Assembly (NCBI GenBank): GCA_958496175.1
Contig: OY292278.1
Coordinates: 1,736,001 to 1,800,000, forward strand
Length of the DNA: 64,000 nt
DNA from: Sisyra terminalis
Taxonomy: Eukaryota; Arthropoda; Insecta; Neuroptera; Sisyridae
Direction of reading: 5' to 3'
Shown: piece by piece, positions 40,171 to 55,140 of the stretch
Layout of the letters: every line of letters begins with the position of its first letter
Numbering within the stretch: position 1 is the stretch's first letter
Position numbers and translations under genes: made by a program
Notes under the pieces: generated by a model
The model's database searches: none
Seen by the model: only the letters and a program-made list of their open reading frames with translations
Told to the model about the DNA's origin: nothing

Positions 40171-41850
40171 TCCGCAAAAATAACCGCAAATATCACCGCA
40201 AAATAACCGCAATGATATCCGCAAAAATAACCGCAATGATATCCGCAAAAATAACCGCAATAATATCCGCAATAATAACCGCAATGATATCCGCAAAAAT
40301 AACCGCAAATATTACCGCAAAATAACCGCAATGATATCCGCAAAAATAACCGCAATGATAACCGCAAAAATAACAGCAAATATTACCGCAAAATAACCGC
40401 AATGATATCCGCAAATATAACCGCAAATATCACCGCAAAATAACCGCAATGATATCCGCAAAAATAACCGCAATGATATGAGCAAAAATAACCGCAAATA
40501 TTACCGCAAAATAACCGCAATGATATCCGCAAAAATAACCGCAATGATATCCGCAAAAATAACCGCAATAATATCCGCAAAAATAACCGCAAATATTACC
40601 GCAAAATAACCGCAATGATTTCCGCAAAAATAACCGCAATGATATCCGCGAAAATAACCGCAATGATATCCGCAAAAATAACCGCAATGATATCCGCAAA
40701 AATAACCGCAATGATATCCGCAAAAATAACCGCAAATATCACCGCAAAATAACCGCAATGATATCCGCAAAAATAACCGCAATAATATCCGCAAAAATAA
40801 CCGCAATAATATCCGCAAAAATAACCGCAATGATATCCGCAAAAATAACCGCAAATATCACCGCAAAATAACCGCAATGATATCCGCAAAAATAACCGCA
40901 ATAATATCCGCAAAAATAACCGCAAATATTACCGCAAAATAACCGCAATGATATCCGCCAAATAACCGTAATGATATCCGCAAAAATAACCGCAATAATA
41001 TCCGCAAAAATAACCGCAAATGTTACCGCAAAATAACCGCAATGATATCCGCAAAAATAACCGCAAATATCACCGCAAAATAACCGCAATGATATCCGCA
41101 AAAATAACCGCAAATATCACCGCAAAATAACCGCAATGATATCCGCAAAAATAACCGCAATGATATCCGCCAAATAACCGCAATGATATCCGCAAAAATA
41201 ACCGCAATAATATCCGCAAAAATAACCGCAAATGTTACCGCAAAATAACCGCAATGATATCCGCAAAAATAACCGCAATAATATCCGCAAAAATAACCGC
41301 AATAATATCCGCAAAAATAACCGCAATGATATCCGCAAAATTAACCGCAAATATTACCGCAAAATAACCGCAATGATATCCGCAAAAATAACCGCAAATA
41401 TCACCGCAAAATAACCGCAATGATATCCGCAAAAATAACCGCAATGATATCCGCAAAAATAACCGCAAATATTACCGCAAAATAACCGCAATGATATCCG
41501 CAAAAATAACCGCAAATATCACCGCAAAATAACCGCAATGATATCCGCAAAAATAACCGCAATGATATCCGCAAAAATAACCGCAAATATTACCGCAAAA
41601 TAACCGCAATGATATCCGCAAAAATAACCGCAATGATATCCGCAAAAATAACCGCAATAATATCCGCAAAAATAACCGCAATGATATCCGCAAAAATAAC
41701 CGCAATGATATCCGCAAAAATAACCGCAATAATGTCCGCAAAAATAACCGCAATGATATCCGCAAATATAACCGCAAATATCACCGCAAAATAACCGCAA
41801 TGATATCCGCAAAAATAACCGCAATGATATGAGCAAAATAACCGCAAATA
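40171..41850 (-). repeat. S repeat, diverged copy
   Basis: Same word set as the flanking S copies but rearranged. CCGCGAAAATAACC (40,647) is present without the preceding CACCGAAAATAACC. AATGATTTCC near 40,615 is private. CGCCAAATAACC occurs twice (40,967 and 41,169), once with CGTAATG and once with CGCAATG. From about 41,590 it again follows 38,181 onward at an offset of 3,409 bp. Confidence 0.7.
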
Positions 41851-44340
41851 TTACCGCAAAATAACCGCAATGATATCCGCAAAAATAACCGCAAATATCA
41901 CCGCAAAATAACCGCAATGATATCCGAAAAAATAACCGCAAATATCACCGAAAATAACCGCAATGATATCCGCAAAAATAACCGCAAATATCACCGCAAA
42001 ATAACCGCCATGATATCCGCAAAAATAACCGCAATAATATCCGCAAAAATAACCGCAAATATTACCGCAAAATAACCGCAATGATATCCGCAAAAATAAC
42101 CGCAATGATATCCGCGAAAATAACCGCAATGATATCCGCAAAAATAACCGCAATGATATCCGCAAAAATAACCGCAATGATATCCGCAAAAATAACCGCA
42201 AATATCACCGCAAAATAACCGCAATGATATCCGCAAAAATAACCGCAATAATATCCGCAAAAATAACCGCAATAATATCCGCAAAAATAACCGCAATGAT
42301 ATCCGCAAAAATAACCGCAAATATCACCGCAAAATAACCGCAATGATATCCGCAAAAATAACCGCAATAATATCCGCAAAAATAACCGCAATGATATCCG
42401 CAAAATTAACCGCAAATATTACAGCAAAATAACCGCAATAATATCCGCAAAAATAACCGCAAATATTACCGCAAAATAACCGCAATGATATCCGCAAAAA
42501 TAACCGCATTAATATCCGCAAAAATAACCGCAATGATATCCGCAAAAATAACCGCAAATATCACCGCAAAATAACCGCAATGATATCCGCAAAAATAACC
42601 GCAAATATCACCGCAAAATAACCGCAATGATATCCGCAAAAATAACCGCAAATATCACCGCAAAATAACCGCAATGATATCCGCAAAAATAACCGCAATG
42701 ATATCCGCCAAATAACCGTAATGATATCCGCAAAAATAACCGCAATAATATCCGCAAAAATAACCGCAAATGTTACCGCAAAATAACCGCAATGATATCC
42801 GCAAAAATAACCGCAATAATATCCGCAAAAATAACCGCAATAATATCCGCAAAAATAACCGCAATGATATCCGCAAAATTAACCGCAAATATTACCGCAA
42901 AATAACCGCAATGATATCCGCAAAAATAACCGCAAATATCACCGCAAAATAACCGCAATGATATCCGCAAAAATAACCGCAAATATTACCGCAAAATAAC
43001 CGCAATGATATCCGCAAAAATAACCGCAAATATCACCGCAAAATAACCGCAATGATATCCGCAAAAATAACCGCAATGATATCCGCAAAAATAACCGCAA
43101 TAATATCCGCAAAAATAACCGCAATGATATCCGCAAAAATAACGGCAAATATCACCGCAAAATAACCGCAATGATATCCGCAAAAATAACCGCAATAATA
43201 TCCGCAAAAATAACCGCAATGATATCCGCAAAAATAACCGCAAATATTACCGCAAAATAACCGCAATGATATCCGCAAAAATAACCGCAAATATCACCGC
43301 AAAATAACCGCAATGATATCCGCAAAAATAACCGCAATGATATCCGCAAAAATAACCGCAATAATATCCGCAAAAATAACCGCAATGATATCCGCAAAAA
43401 TAACCGCAAATATTACCGCAAAATAACCGCAATGATATCCGCAAAAATAACCGCAAATATCACCGCAAAATAACCGCAATGATATCCGCAAAAATAACCG
43501 CAATAATATCCGCAAAAATAACCGCAATGATATCCGCAAAAATAACCGCAAATATTACCGCAAAATAACCGCAATGATATCCGCAAAAATAACCGCAAAT
43601 ATCACCGCAAAATAACCGCAATGATATCCGCAAAAATAACCGCAATGATATCCGCAAAAATAACCGCAATAATATCCGCAATAATAACCGCAATGATATC
43701 CGCAAAAATAACCGCAAATATTACCGCAAAATAACCGCAATGATATCCGCAAAAATAACCGCAATGATATCCGCAAAAATAACCGCAATAATGTCCGCAA
43801 AAATAACCGCAATGATATCCGCAAATATAACCGCAAATATCACCGCAAAATAACCGCAATGATATCCGCAAAAATAACCGCAATGATATGAGCAAAAATA
43901 ACCGCAAATATTACCGCAAAATAACCGCAATGATATCCGCAAAAATAACCGCAAATATCACCGCAAAATAACCGCAATGATATCCGAAAAAATAACCGCA
44001 AATATCACCGAAAATAACCGCAATGATATCCGCAAAAATAACCGCAAATATCACCGCAAAATAACCGCCATGATATCCGCAAAAATAACCGCAAATATTA
44101 CCGCAAAATAACCGCAATGATATCCGCAAAAATAACCGCAATGATATCCGCGAAAATAACCGCAATGATATCCGCAAAAATAACCGCAATGATATCCGCA
44201 AAAATAACCGCAATGATATCCGCAAAAATAACCGCAAATATCACCGCAAAATAACCGCAATGATATCCGCAAAAATAACCGCAAATATTACCGCAAAATA
44301 ACCGCAATGATATCCGCAAAAATAACCGCAAATATCACCG
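41851..44340 (-). repeat. S repeat, copy of 38,442-40,380 plus a truncated copy
   Basis: From 41,851 to about 43,800 the order matches 38,442-40,380 at an offset of 3,409 bp, private words included (AATGTCCGC, ATGAGC, CACCGAAAATAACC, CCGCATTAATATCC, CGTAATG and CCGCAATAATAACC at 43,677). At 43,911 a further S copy begins, with CACCGAAAATAACC near 44,007. It is shortened by 24-bp modules and fades into plain 47-bp modules from about 44,240. Confidence 0.8.
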
Positions 44341-45499
44341 CAAAATAACCGCAATGATATCCGCAAAAATAACCGCAAATATCACCGCAAAATAACCGCA
44401 ATGATATCCGCAAAAATAACCGCAAATATCACCGCAAAATAACCGCAATGATATCCGCAAAAATAACCGCAAATATCACCGCAAAATAACCGCAATAATA
44501 TCCGCAAAAATAACCGCTAAAATTACCGCAAAATAACCGCAATGATATCCGCAAAAATAACCGCAATAATATCCGCAAAAATAACCGCAATGATATCCGC
44601 AAAAATAACCGCAAATATCACCGCAAAATAACCGCAATGATATCCGCAAAAATAACCGCAAATATCACCGCAAAATAACCGCAATGATATCCGCAAAAAT
44701 AACCGCAAATATCACCGCAAAATAACCGCAATGATATCCGCAAAAATAACCGCAATGATATCCGCAAAATATCCGCAATGATATCCGCAAAAATAACCGC
44801 AAAAATAACCGCAAATGTTACCGCAAAATAACCGCAATGATATCCGCAAAAATAACCGCAATAATATCCGCAAAAATAACCGCAATAATATCCGCAAAAA
44901 TAACCGCAATGATATCCGCAAAAATAACCGCAAATATTACCGCAAAATAACCGCAATGATATCCGCAAAAATAACCGCAAATATCACCGCAAAATAACCG
45001 CAATGATATCCGCAAAAATAACCGCAAATATTACCGCAAAATAACCGCAATGATATCCGCAAAAATAACCGCAAATATCACCGCAAAATAACCGCAATGA
45101 TATCCGCAAAAATAACCGCAAATATCACCGCAAAATAACCGCAATGATATCCGCAAAAATAACCGCAAATATCACCGCAAAATAACCGCAATGATATCCG
45201 CAAAAATAACCGCAATGATATCCGCAAAAATAACCGCAATAATATCCGCAAAAATTACCGCAATGATATCCGCAAAAATAACCGCAATAATATCCGCAAA
45301 AATAACCGCAATAATATCCGCAAAAATAACCGCAATGATATCCGCAAAAATAACCGCAAATATCACCGCAAAATAACCGCAATGATATCCGCAATAATAA
45401 CCGCAATAATATCCGCAAAAATAACCGCAAATATCACCGCAAAATAACCGCAATGATATCCGCAAATATAACCGCAAATATTACCGCAAAATAACCGCA

Positions 45500-48400
45500 A
45501 TGATATCCGCAAAAATAACCGCAAATATTACAGCAAAATAACCGCAATAATATCCGCAAAAATAACCGCAATGATATCCGCAAAAATAACCGCAAATATC
45601 ACCGCAAAATAACCGCAATGATATCCGCAAAAATAACCGCAATGATATGAGCAAAAATAACCGCAAATATTACCGCAAAATAACCGCAATGATATCCGCA
45701 AAAATAACCGCAAATATAACCGCAAAATAACCGCAATGATATCCGAAAAAATAACCGCAAATATCACCGCAAAATAACCGCAATGATATCCGCAAAAATA
45801 ACCGCAAATATCACCGCAAAATAACCGCAATGATATCCGCAAAAATAACCGCAATAATATCCGCAAAAATAACCGCAAATATTACCGCAAAATAACCGCA
45901 ATGATATCCGCAAAAATAACCGCAATGATATCCGCAAAAATAACCGCAAATATTACCGCAAAATAACCGCAATGATATCCGCAAAAATAACCGCAAATAT
46001 TACCGCAAAATAACCGCAATGATATCCGAAAAAATAACCGCAAATATCACCGCAAAATAACCGCAATGATATCCGCAAAAATAACCGCAAATATCACCGC
46101 AAAATAACCGCAATGATATCCGCAAAAATAACCGCAATAATATCCGCAAAAATAACCGCAATGATATCCGCAAAAATAACCGCAATGATATCCGCAAAAA
46201 TAACCGCAAATATCACCACAAAATAACCGCAATGATATCCGCAAAAATAACCGCAATAATATCCGCAAAAATAACCGCAATGATATCCGCAAAATTAACC
46301 GCAAATATTACAGCAAAATAACCGCAATAATATCCGCAAAAATAACCGCAAATATTACCGCAAAATAACCGCAATGATATCCGCAAAAATAACCGCAATG
46401 ATATCTGCAAAAATAACCGCAAATATTACCGCAAAATAACCGCAATGATATCCGCAAAAATAACCGCAAATATTACCGCAAAATAACCGCAATGATATCC
46501 GCAAAAATAACCGCAATAATATCCGCAAAAATAACGGCAAATATCACCGCAATATAACCGCAATGATATCCGCAAAAATAACCGCAAATATTACCGCAAA
46601 ATAACCGCAATGATATCCGCAAAAATAACCGCAATGATATCCGCAAAAATAACCGCAATAATGTCCGCAAAAATAACCGCAATGATATCCGCAAAAATAA
46701 CCGCAAATATCACCGCAAAATAACCGCAATGATATCCGCAAAAATAACCGCAATGATATCCGCAAAAATAACCGCAATAATATCCGCAAAAATAACCGCA
46801 ATGATATCCGCAAAAATAACCGCAAATGTTACCGCAAAATAACCGCAATAATATCCGCAAAAATAACCGCAATGATATCCGCAAAAATAACCGCAAATAT
46901 CACCGCAAAATAACCGCAATGATATCCGCAAAAATAACCGCAATAATATCCGCAAAAATTACCGCAAATATCACCGCAAAATAACCGCAATGATATCCGC
47001 AAAAATAACCGCAAATATTACCGCAAAATAACCGCAATGATATCCGCAAAAATAACCGCAAATATTACCGCAAAATAACCGCAATGATATCCGCAAAAAT
47101 AACCGCAATGATATGAGCAAAAATAACCGCAATGATATCCGCAAAAATAACCGCAATGATATGAGCAAAAATAACCGCAAATATTACCGCAAAATAACCG
47201 CAATGATATCCGCGAAAATAACCGCAATGATATCCGCAAAAATAACCGCAATAATATCCGCAAAAATAACCGCAATGATATCCGCAAAAATAACCGCAAA
47301 TATCACCGCAAAATAACCGCAATGATATCCGCAAAAATAACCGCAAATATCACCGCAAAATAACCGCAATGATATCCGCAAAAATAACCGCAAATATTAC
47401 CGCAAAATAACCGCAATGATATCCGCGAAAATAACCGCAATGATATCCGCAAAAATAACCGCAATAATATCCGCAAAAATAACCGCAATGATATCCGCAA
47501 AAATAACCGCAAATATTACCGCAAAATAACCGCAATGATATCCGCAAAAATAACCGCAAATATTACAGCAAAATAACCGCAATAATATCCGCAAAAATAA
47601 CCGCAATGATATCCGCAAAAATAACCGCAAATATCACCGCAAAATAACCGCAATGATATCCGCAAAAATAACCGCAATGATATCCGCAAAAATAACCGCA
47701 AATATCACCGCAAAATAACCGCAATGATATCCGCAAAAATAACCGCAATAATATCCGCAAAAATAACCGCAATGATATCCGCAAAATTAACCGCAAATAT
47801 TACAGCAAATTAACCGCAATAATATCCGCAAAAATAACCGCAAATATTACCGCAAAATAACCGCAATGGTATCCGCAAAAATAACCGCAATAATATCCGC
47901 AAAAATAACCGCAATGATATCCGCAAAAATAACCGCAAATATCACCGCAAAATAACCGCAATGATATCCGCAAAAATAACCGCAAATATCACCGCAAAAT
48001 AACCGCAATGATATCCGCAAAAATAACCGCAAATATCACCGCAAAATAACCGCAATGATATCCGCAAAAATAACCGCAATGATATCCGCAAAAATAACCG
48101 CAAATATCACCGCAAAATAACCGCAATGATATCCGCAAAAATAACCGCAATAATATCCGCAAAAATAACCGCAATGATATCCGCAAAATTAACCGCAAAT
48201 ATTACAGCAAAATAACCGCAATAATATCCGCAAAAATAACCGCAAATATTACCGCAAAATAACCGCAATGATATCCGCAAAAATAACCGCAATGATATCC
48301 GCAAAAATAACCGCAAATATTACCGCGAAATAACCGCAATGATATCCGCAAAAATAACCGCAAATATCACCGCAAAATAACCGCAATAATATCCGCAAAA

Positions 48401-51400
48401 ATAACCGCAATGATATCCGCAAAAATAACCGCAAATATCACCGCAAAATAACCGCAATGATATCCGCAAAAATAACCGCAATAATATCCGCAAAAATAAC
48501 CGCAATGATATCCGCAAAAATAACCGCAAATATTACCGCAAAATAACCGCGATGATATCCGCAAAAATAACCGCATATATTACCGCAAAATAACCGCAAT
48601 GATATCCGCGAAAATAACCGCAATGATATCCGCAAAAATAACCGCAATAATATCCGCAAAAATAACCACAAAGATATCCGCAAAAATTAACGCAAATATT
48701 ACCGCAAAATAACCGCAATGATATCCGCAAAAATAACCGCAAATATTACCGCAAAATAACCGCAATGATATCCGCAAAAATAACCGCAATGATATCCGCA
48801 AAAATAACCGCAAATATTACCGCAAAATAACCGCAATGATATCCGCAAAAATAACCGCAAGTATCACCGCAAAATAACCGCAATGATATCCGCAAAAATA
48901 ACCGCAAATATCACCGCAAAATAACCGCAATGATATCCGCAAAAATAACCGCAAATATCACCGCAAAATAACCGCAATGATATCCGAAAAAATAACCGCA
49001 AATATCACCGCAAAATAACCGCAATGATATCCGCAAAAATAACCGCAATGATATGAGCAAAAATAACCGCAAATATTACCGCAAAATAACCGCAATGATA
49101 TCCGCAAAAATAACCGCAAATATAACCGCAAAATTACCGCAATGATATCCGAAAAAATAACCGCAAATATCACCGCAAAATAACCGCAATGATATCCGCA
49201 AAAATAACCGCAAATATCACCGCAAAATAACCGCAATGATATCCGCAAAAATAACCGCAATAATATCCGCAAAAATAACCGCAAATATTACCGCAAAATA
49301 ACCGCAATGATATCCGCAAAAATAACCGCAATGATATCCGCAAAAATAACCGCAAATATTACCGCAAAATAACCGCAATGATATCCGCAAAAATAACCGC
49401 AAATATTACCGCAAAATAACCGCATTGATATCCGCGAAAATAACCGCAATGATATCCGCAAAAATAACCGCAATAATATCCGCAAAAATAACCGCAATGA
49501 TATCTGCAAAAATAACCGCAAATATTACCGCAAAATAACCGCAATGATATCCGCAAAAATAACCGCAATGATATCCGCAAAAATAACCGCAAATATCACC
49601 GCAAAATAACCGCAATGATATCCGCAAAAATAACCGCAATAATATCCGCAAAAATAACCGCAATGATATCCGCAAAATTAACCGCAAATATTACAGCAAA
49701 ATAACCGCAATAATATCCGCAAAAATAACCGCAAATATTACCGCAAAATAACCGCAATGATATCCGCAAAAATAACCGCAATGATATCTGCAAAAATAAC
49801 CGCAAATATTACCGCAAAATAACCGCAATGATATCCGCAAAAATAACCGCAAATATTACCGCAAAATAACCGCAATGATATCCGCAAAAATAACCGCAAT
49901 AATATCCGCAAAAATAACCGCAAATATCACCGCAATATAACCGCAATGATATCCGCAAAAATAACCGCAAATATTACCGCAAAATAACCGCAATGATATC
50001 CGCAAAAATAACCGCAATGATATCCGCAAAAATAACCGCAATAATGTCCGCAAAAATAACCGCAATGATATCCGCAAAAATAACCGCAAATATCACCGCA
50101 AAATAACCGCAATGATATCCGCAAAAATAACCGCAATGATATCCGCAAAAATAACCGCAATAATTTCCGCAAAAATAACCGCAATGATATCCGCAAAAAT
50201 AACCGCAAATGTTACCGCAAAATAACCGCAATAATATCCGCAAAAATAACCGCAATGATATCCGCAAAAATAACCGCAAATATCACCGCAAAATAACCGC
50301 AATGATATCCGCAAAAATAACCGCAATAATATCCGCAAAAATTACCGCAAATATCACCGCAAAATAACCGCAATGATATCCGCAAAAATAACCGCAAATA
50401 TTACCGCAAAATAACCGCAATGATATCCGCAAAAATAACCGCAAATATTACCGCAAAATAACCGCGATGATATCCGCAAAAATAACCGCAATGATATGAG
50501 CAAAAATAACCGCAATGATATCCGCAAAAATAACCGCAATGATATGAGCAAAAATAACCGCAAATATTACCGCAAAATAACCGCAATGATATCCGCGAAA
50601 ATAACCGCAATGATATCCGCAAAAATAACCGCAATAATATCCGCAAAAATAACCGCAATGATATCCGCAAAAATAACCGCAAATATCACCGCAAAATAAC
50701 CGCAATGATATCCGCAAAAATAACCGCAAATATTACCGCAAAATAACCGCAATGATATCCGCGAAAATAACCGCAATGATATCCGCAAAAATAACCGCAA
50801 TAATATCCGCAAAAATAACCGCAATGATATCCGCAAAAATAACCGCAAATATTACCGCAAAATAACCGCAATGATATCCGCAAAAATAACCGCAAATATT
50901 ACAGCAAAATAACCGCAATAATATCCGCAAAAATAACCGCAATGATATCCGCAAAAATAACCGCAAATATCACCGCAAAATAACCGCAATGATATCCGCA
51001 AAAATAACCGCAATGATATCCGCAAAAATAACCGCAAATATCACCGCAAAATAACCGCAATGATATCCGCAAAAATAACCGCAATAATATCCGCAAAAAT
51101 AACCGCAATGATATCCGCAAAATTAACCGCAAATATTACAGCAAATTAACCGCAATAATATCCGCAAAAATAACCGCAAATATTACCGCAAAATAACCGC
51201 AATGGTATCCGCAAAAATAACCGCAATAATATCCGCAAAAATAACCGCAATGATATCCGCAAAAATAACCGCAAATATCACCGCAAAATAACCGCAATGA
51301 TATCCGCAAAAATAACCGCAAATATCACCGCAAAATAACCGCAATGATATCCGCAAAAATAACCGCAAATATCACCGCAAAATAACCGCAATGATATCCG

Positions 51401-52340
51401 CAAAAATAACCGCAATGATATCCGCAAAAATAACCGCAATGATATCCGCAAAAATAACCGCAATAATATCCGCAAAAATAACCACAATGATATCCGCAAA
51501 AATTAACGCAAATATTACCGCAAAATAACCGCAATGATATCCGCAAAAATAACCGCAAATATTACCGCAAAATAACCGCAATGATATCCGCAAAAATAAC
51601 CGCAATGATATCCGCAAAAATAACCGCAAATATTACCGCAAAATAACCGCAATGATATCCGCAAAAATTACCGCAAGTATCACCGCAAAATAACCGCAAT
51701 GATATCCGCAAAAATAACCGCAAATATCACCGCAAAATAACCGCAATGATATCCGCAAAAATAACCGCAAATATCACCGCAAAATAACCGCAATGATATC
51801 CGAAAAAATAACCGCAAATATCACCGCAAAATAACCGCAATGATATCCGCAAAAATAACCGCAAATATCACCGCTAAATAACCGCAATGATATCCGCAAA
51901 AATAACCGCAATAATATCCGCAAAAATAACCGCAAATATTACCGCAAAATAACCGCAATGATATCCGCAAAAATTACCGCAATGATATCCGCAAAAATAA
52001 CCACAAATATTACCGCAAAATAACCGCAATGATATCCGCAAAAATAACCGCAAATATTACCGCAAAATAACCGCAATGATATCCGCGAAAATAACCGCAA
52101 TGATATCCGCAAAAATAACCGCAATAATATCCGCAAAAATAACCGCAATGATATCCGCAAAAATAACCGCAAATATTACCGCAAAATAACCGCAATGATA
52201 TCCGCAAAAATAACCGCAATGATATCCGCAAAAATAACCGCAAATATTACCGCAAAATAACCGCAATGATATCCGCAAAAATAACCGCAAATATCACCGC
52301 AAAATAACCGCAATAATATCCGCAAAAATAACCGCAATGA
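45500..52340 (-). repeat. 3.4-kb higher-order repeat, two copies
   Basis: 46,213-47,985 recurs at 49,596-51,321. The offset is 3,383 bp as far as about 47,300/50,690 and 3,336 bp after that, because one 47-bp module is missing from the second copy. The segment 45,764-46,000 matches 49,170-49,400 at 3,406 bp. Shared private words are CCGCAATATAACC (46,549 and 49,932), ATAATGTCCGC, a pair of GATATGAGC words 47 bp apart (47,113 and 47,160; 50,496 and 50,543), TACAGCAAATTAACC (47,802 and 51,138) and AATGGTATCC (47,866 and 51,202). 48,107-48,530 also matches 52,365-52,790 at 4,258 bp. Confidence 0.8.
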
Positions 52341-52689
52341 TATCCGCAAAAATAACCGCAAATATCACCGCAAAATAACCGCAATGATATCCGCAAAAAT
52401 AACCGCAATAATATCCGCAAAAATAACCGCAATGATATCCGCAAAATTAACCGCAAATATTACAGCAAAATAACCGCAATAATATCCGCAAAAATAACCG
52501 CAAATATTACCGCAAAATAACCGCAATGATATCCGCAAAAATAACCGCAATGATATCCGCAAAAATAACCGCAAATATTACCGCGAAATAACCGCAATGA
52601 TATCCGCAAAAATAACCGCAAATATCACCGCAAAATAACCGCAATGATATCCGCAAAAATATCCGCAATGATATCCGCAAAAATAACCG

Positions 52690-55140
52690 CAAATATCACC
52701 GCAAAATAACCGCAATGATATCCGCAAAAATAACCGCAATAATATCCGCAAAAATAACCGCAATGATATCCGCAAAAATAACCGCAAATATTACCGCAAA
52801 ATAACCGCGATGATATCCGCAAAAATAACCGCATATATTACCGCAAAATAACCGCAATGATATCCGCGAAAATAACCGCAATGATATCCGCAAAAATAAC
52901 CGCAAATATTACCGCAAAATAACCGCAATGATATCCGCAAAAATAACCGCAAGTATCACCGCAAAATAACCGCAATGATATCCGCAAAAATAACCGCAAA
53001 TATCACCGCAAAATAACCGCAATGATATCCGCAAAAATAACCGCAAATATTACCGCAAAATAACCGCAATGATATCCGCAAAAATAACCGCAAGTATCAC
53101 CGCAAAATAACCGCAATGATATCCGCAAAAATAACCGCAAATATCACCGCAAAATAACCGCAATGATATCCGCAAAAATAACCGCAAATATCACCGCAAA
53201 ATAACCGCCATGATATTCGCAAAAATAACCGCAATAATATCCGCAAAAATAACCGCAAATGTTACCGCAAAATAACCGCAATAATATCCGCAAAAATAAC
53301 CGCAATGATATCCGCAATAATAACCGCAAATATCACCGCAAAATAACCGCAATGATATCCGCAAAAATAACCGCAATAATATCCGCAAAAATAACCGCAA
53401 ATATCACCGCAAAATAACCGCAATGATATCCGCAAAAATAACCGCAAATATTACCGCAAAATAACCGCAATGATATCCGCAAAAATAACCGCAATGATAA
53501 CCGCAAAAATAACAGCAAATATTACCGCAAAATAACCGCAATGATATCCGCAAAAATAACCGCAAATATCACCGTAAAATAACCGCAATGATATCCGCAA
53601 AAATAACCGCAATGATATCCGCAAAAATAACCGCAAATATTACCGCAAAATAACCGCAATGATATCCGCAAAAATAACCGCAAATATCACCGCAAAATAA
53701 CCGCAATGATATCCGCAAAAATAACCGCAATAATATCCGCAAAAATAACCGCAATAATATCCGCAAAAATAACCGCAATGATATCCGCAAAAATAACCGC
53801 AATAATATCCGCAAAAATAACCGCAATAATATCCGCAAAAATAACCGCAATGATATCCGCAAAAATAACCGCAAATATCACCGCAAAATAACCGCAATGA
53901 TATCCGCAAAAATAACCGCCATAATATCCGCAAAAATAACCGCAAATATCACCGCAAAATAACCGCAATGATATCCGCAAAAATAACCGCAAATATTACC
54001 GCAAAATAACCGCAATGATATCCGCAAAAATAACCGCAATGATATCCGCAAAAATAACCGCAATAATATCCGCAAAAATAACCGCAAATATCACCGCAAA
54101 ATAACCGCAATGATATCCGCAAAAATAACCGCAAATATCACCGCAAAATAACCGCAATGATATCCGCAAAAATAACCGCAATAATATCCGCAAAAATAAC
54201 CGCAATGATATCCGCAAAAATAACCGCAAATATTACCGCAAAATAACCGCGATGATATCCGCAAAAATAACCGCATATATTACCGCAAAATAACCGCAAT
54301 GATATCCGCGAAAATAACCGCAATGATATCCGCAAAAATAACCGCAAATATTACCGCAAAATAACCGCAATGATATCCGCAAAAATAACCGCAAGTATCA
54401 CCGCAAAATAACCGCAATGATATCCGCAAAAATAACCGCAAATATCACCGCAAAATAACCGCAATGATATCCGCAAAAATAACCGCAATGATATCCGCAA
54501 AAATAACCGCAAATATTACCGCAAAATAACCGCAATGATATCCGCAAAAATAACCGCAAGTATCACCGCAAAATAACCGCAATGATATCCGCAAAAATAA
54601 CCGCAAATATCACCGCAAAATAACCGCAATGATATCCGCAAAAATAACCGCAAATATCACCGCAAAATAACCGCCATGATATTCGCAAAAATAACCGCAA
54701 TAATATCCGCAAAATTAACCGCAAATGTTACCGCAAAATAACCGCAATAATATCCGCAAAAATAACCGCAATCATATCCGCAATAATAACCGCAAATATC
54801 ACCGCAAAATAACCGCAATGATATCCGCAAAAATAACCGCAATAATATCCGCAAAAATAACCGCAAATATCACCGCAAAATAACCGCAATGATATCCGCA
54901 AAAATAACCGCAAATATTACCGCAAAATAACCGCAATGATATCCGCAAAAATAACCGCAATGATAACCGCAAAAATAACAGCAAATATTACCGCAAAATA
55001 ACCGCAATGATATCCGCAAAAATAACCGCAAATATCACCGTAAAATAACCGCAATGATATCCGCAAAAATAACCGCAATGATATCCGCAAAAATAACCGC
55101 AAATATTACCGCAAAATAACCGCAATGATATCCGCAAAAA
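52690..55140 (-). repeat. 1.45-kb tandem duplication
   Basis: The sequence from about 52,690 recurs from about 54,132, first at an offset of 1,442 bp and then 1,466 bp after one extra 24-bp module. Shared words are CCGCGATGATATCC (52,806 and 54,248), CCGCATATATTACC (52,832 and 54,274), AAGTATCACC, CGCCATGATATTCGC (53,208 and 54,674), CCGCAATAATAACC, and AATGATAACCGCAAAAATAACAGC (split here only by the line; near 53,493 and 54,959). The duplicate continues to about 55,410, but from 55,148 it carries small indels. Confidence 0.8.

Larger units (their letters stand above)
7305..55140 (-). repeat. Satellite array, right arm (GCGG words on - strand)
   Basis: Same satellite as the left arm but reverse-complemented. 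On the + strand it reads AATGATATCCGC, AAAAATAACCGC, AAATATCACCGC and AAATATTACCGC. The 24- and 47-bp modules follow each other without any interruption by unique sequence. Word variants are regional, and higher-order structure changes along the arm (see the nested entries). Stretches not listed separately (7,341-7,920, 16,755-17,414 and 44,430-45,500) are ordinary modules in irregular order. No stretch long enough to hold a gene falls outside the repeat. Confidence 0.97.
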
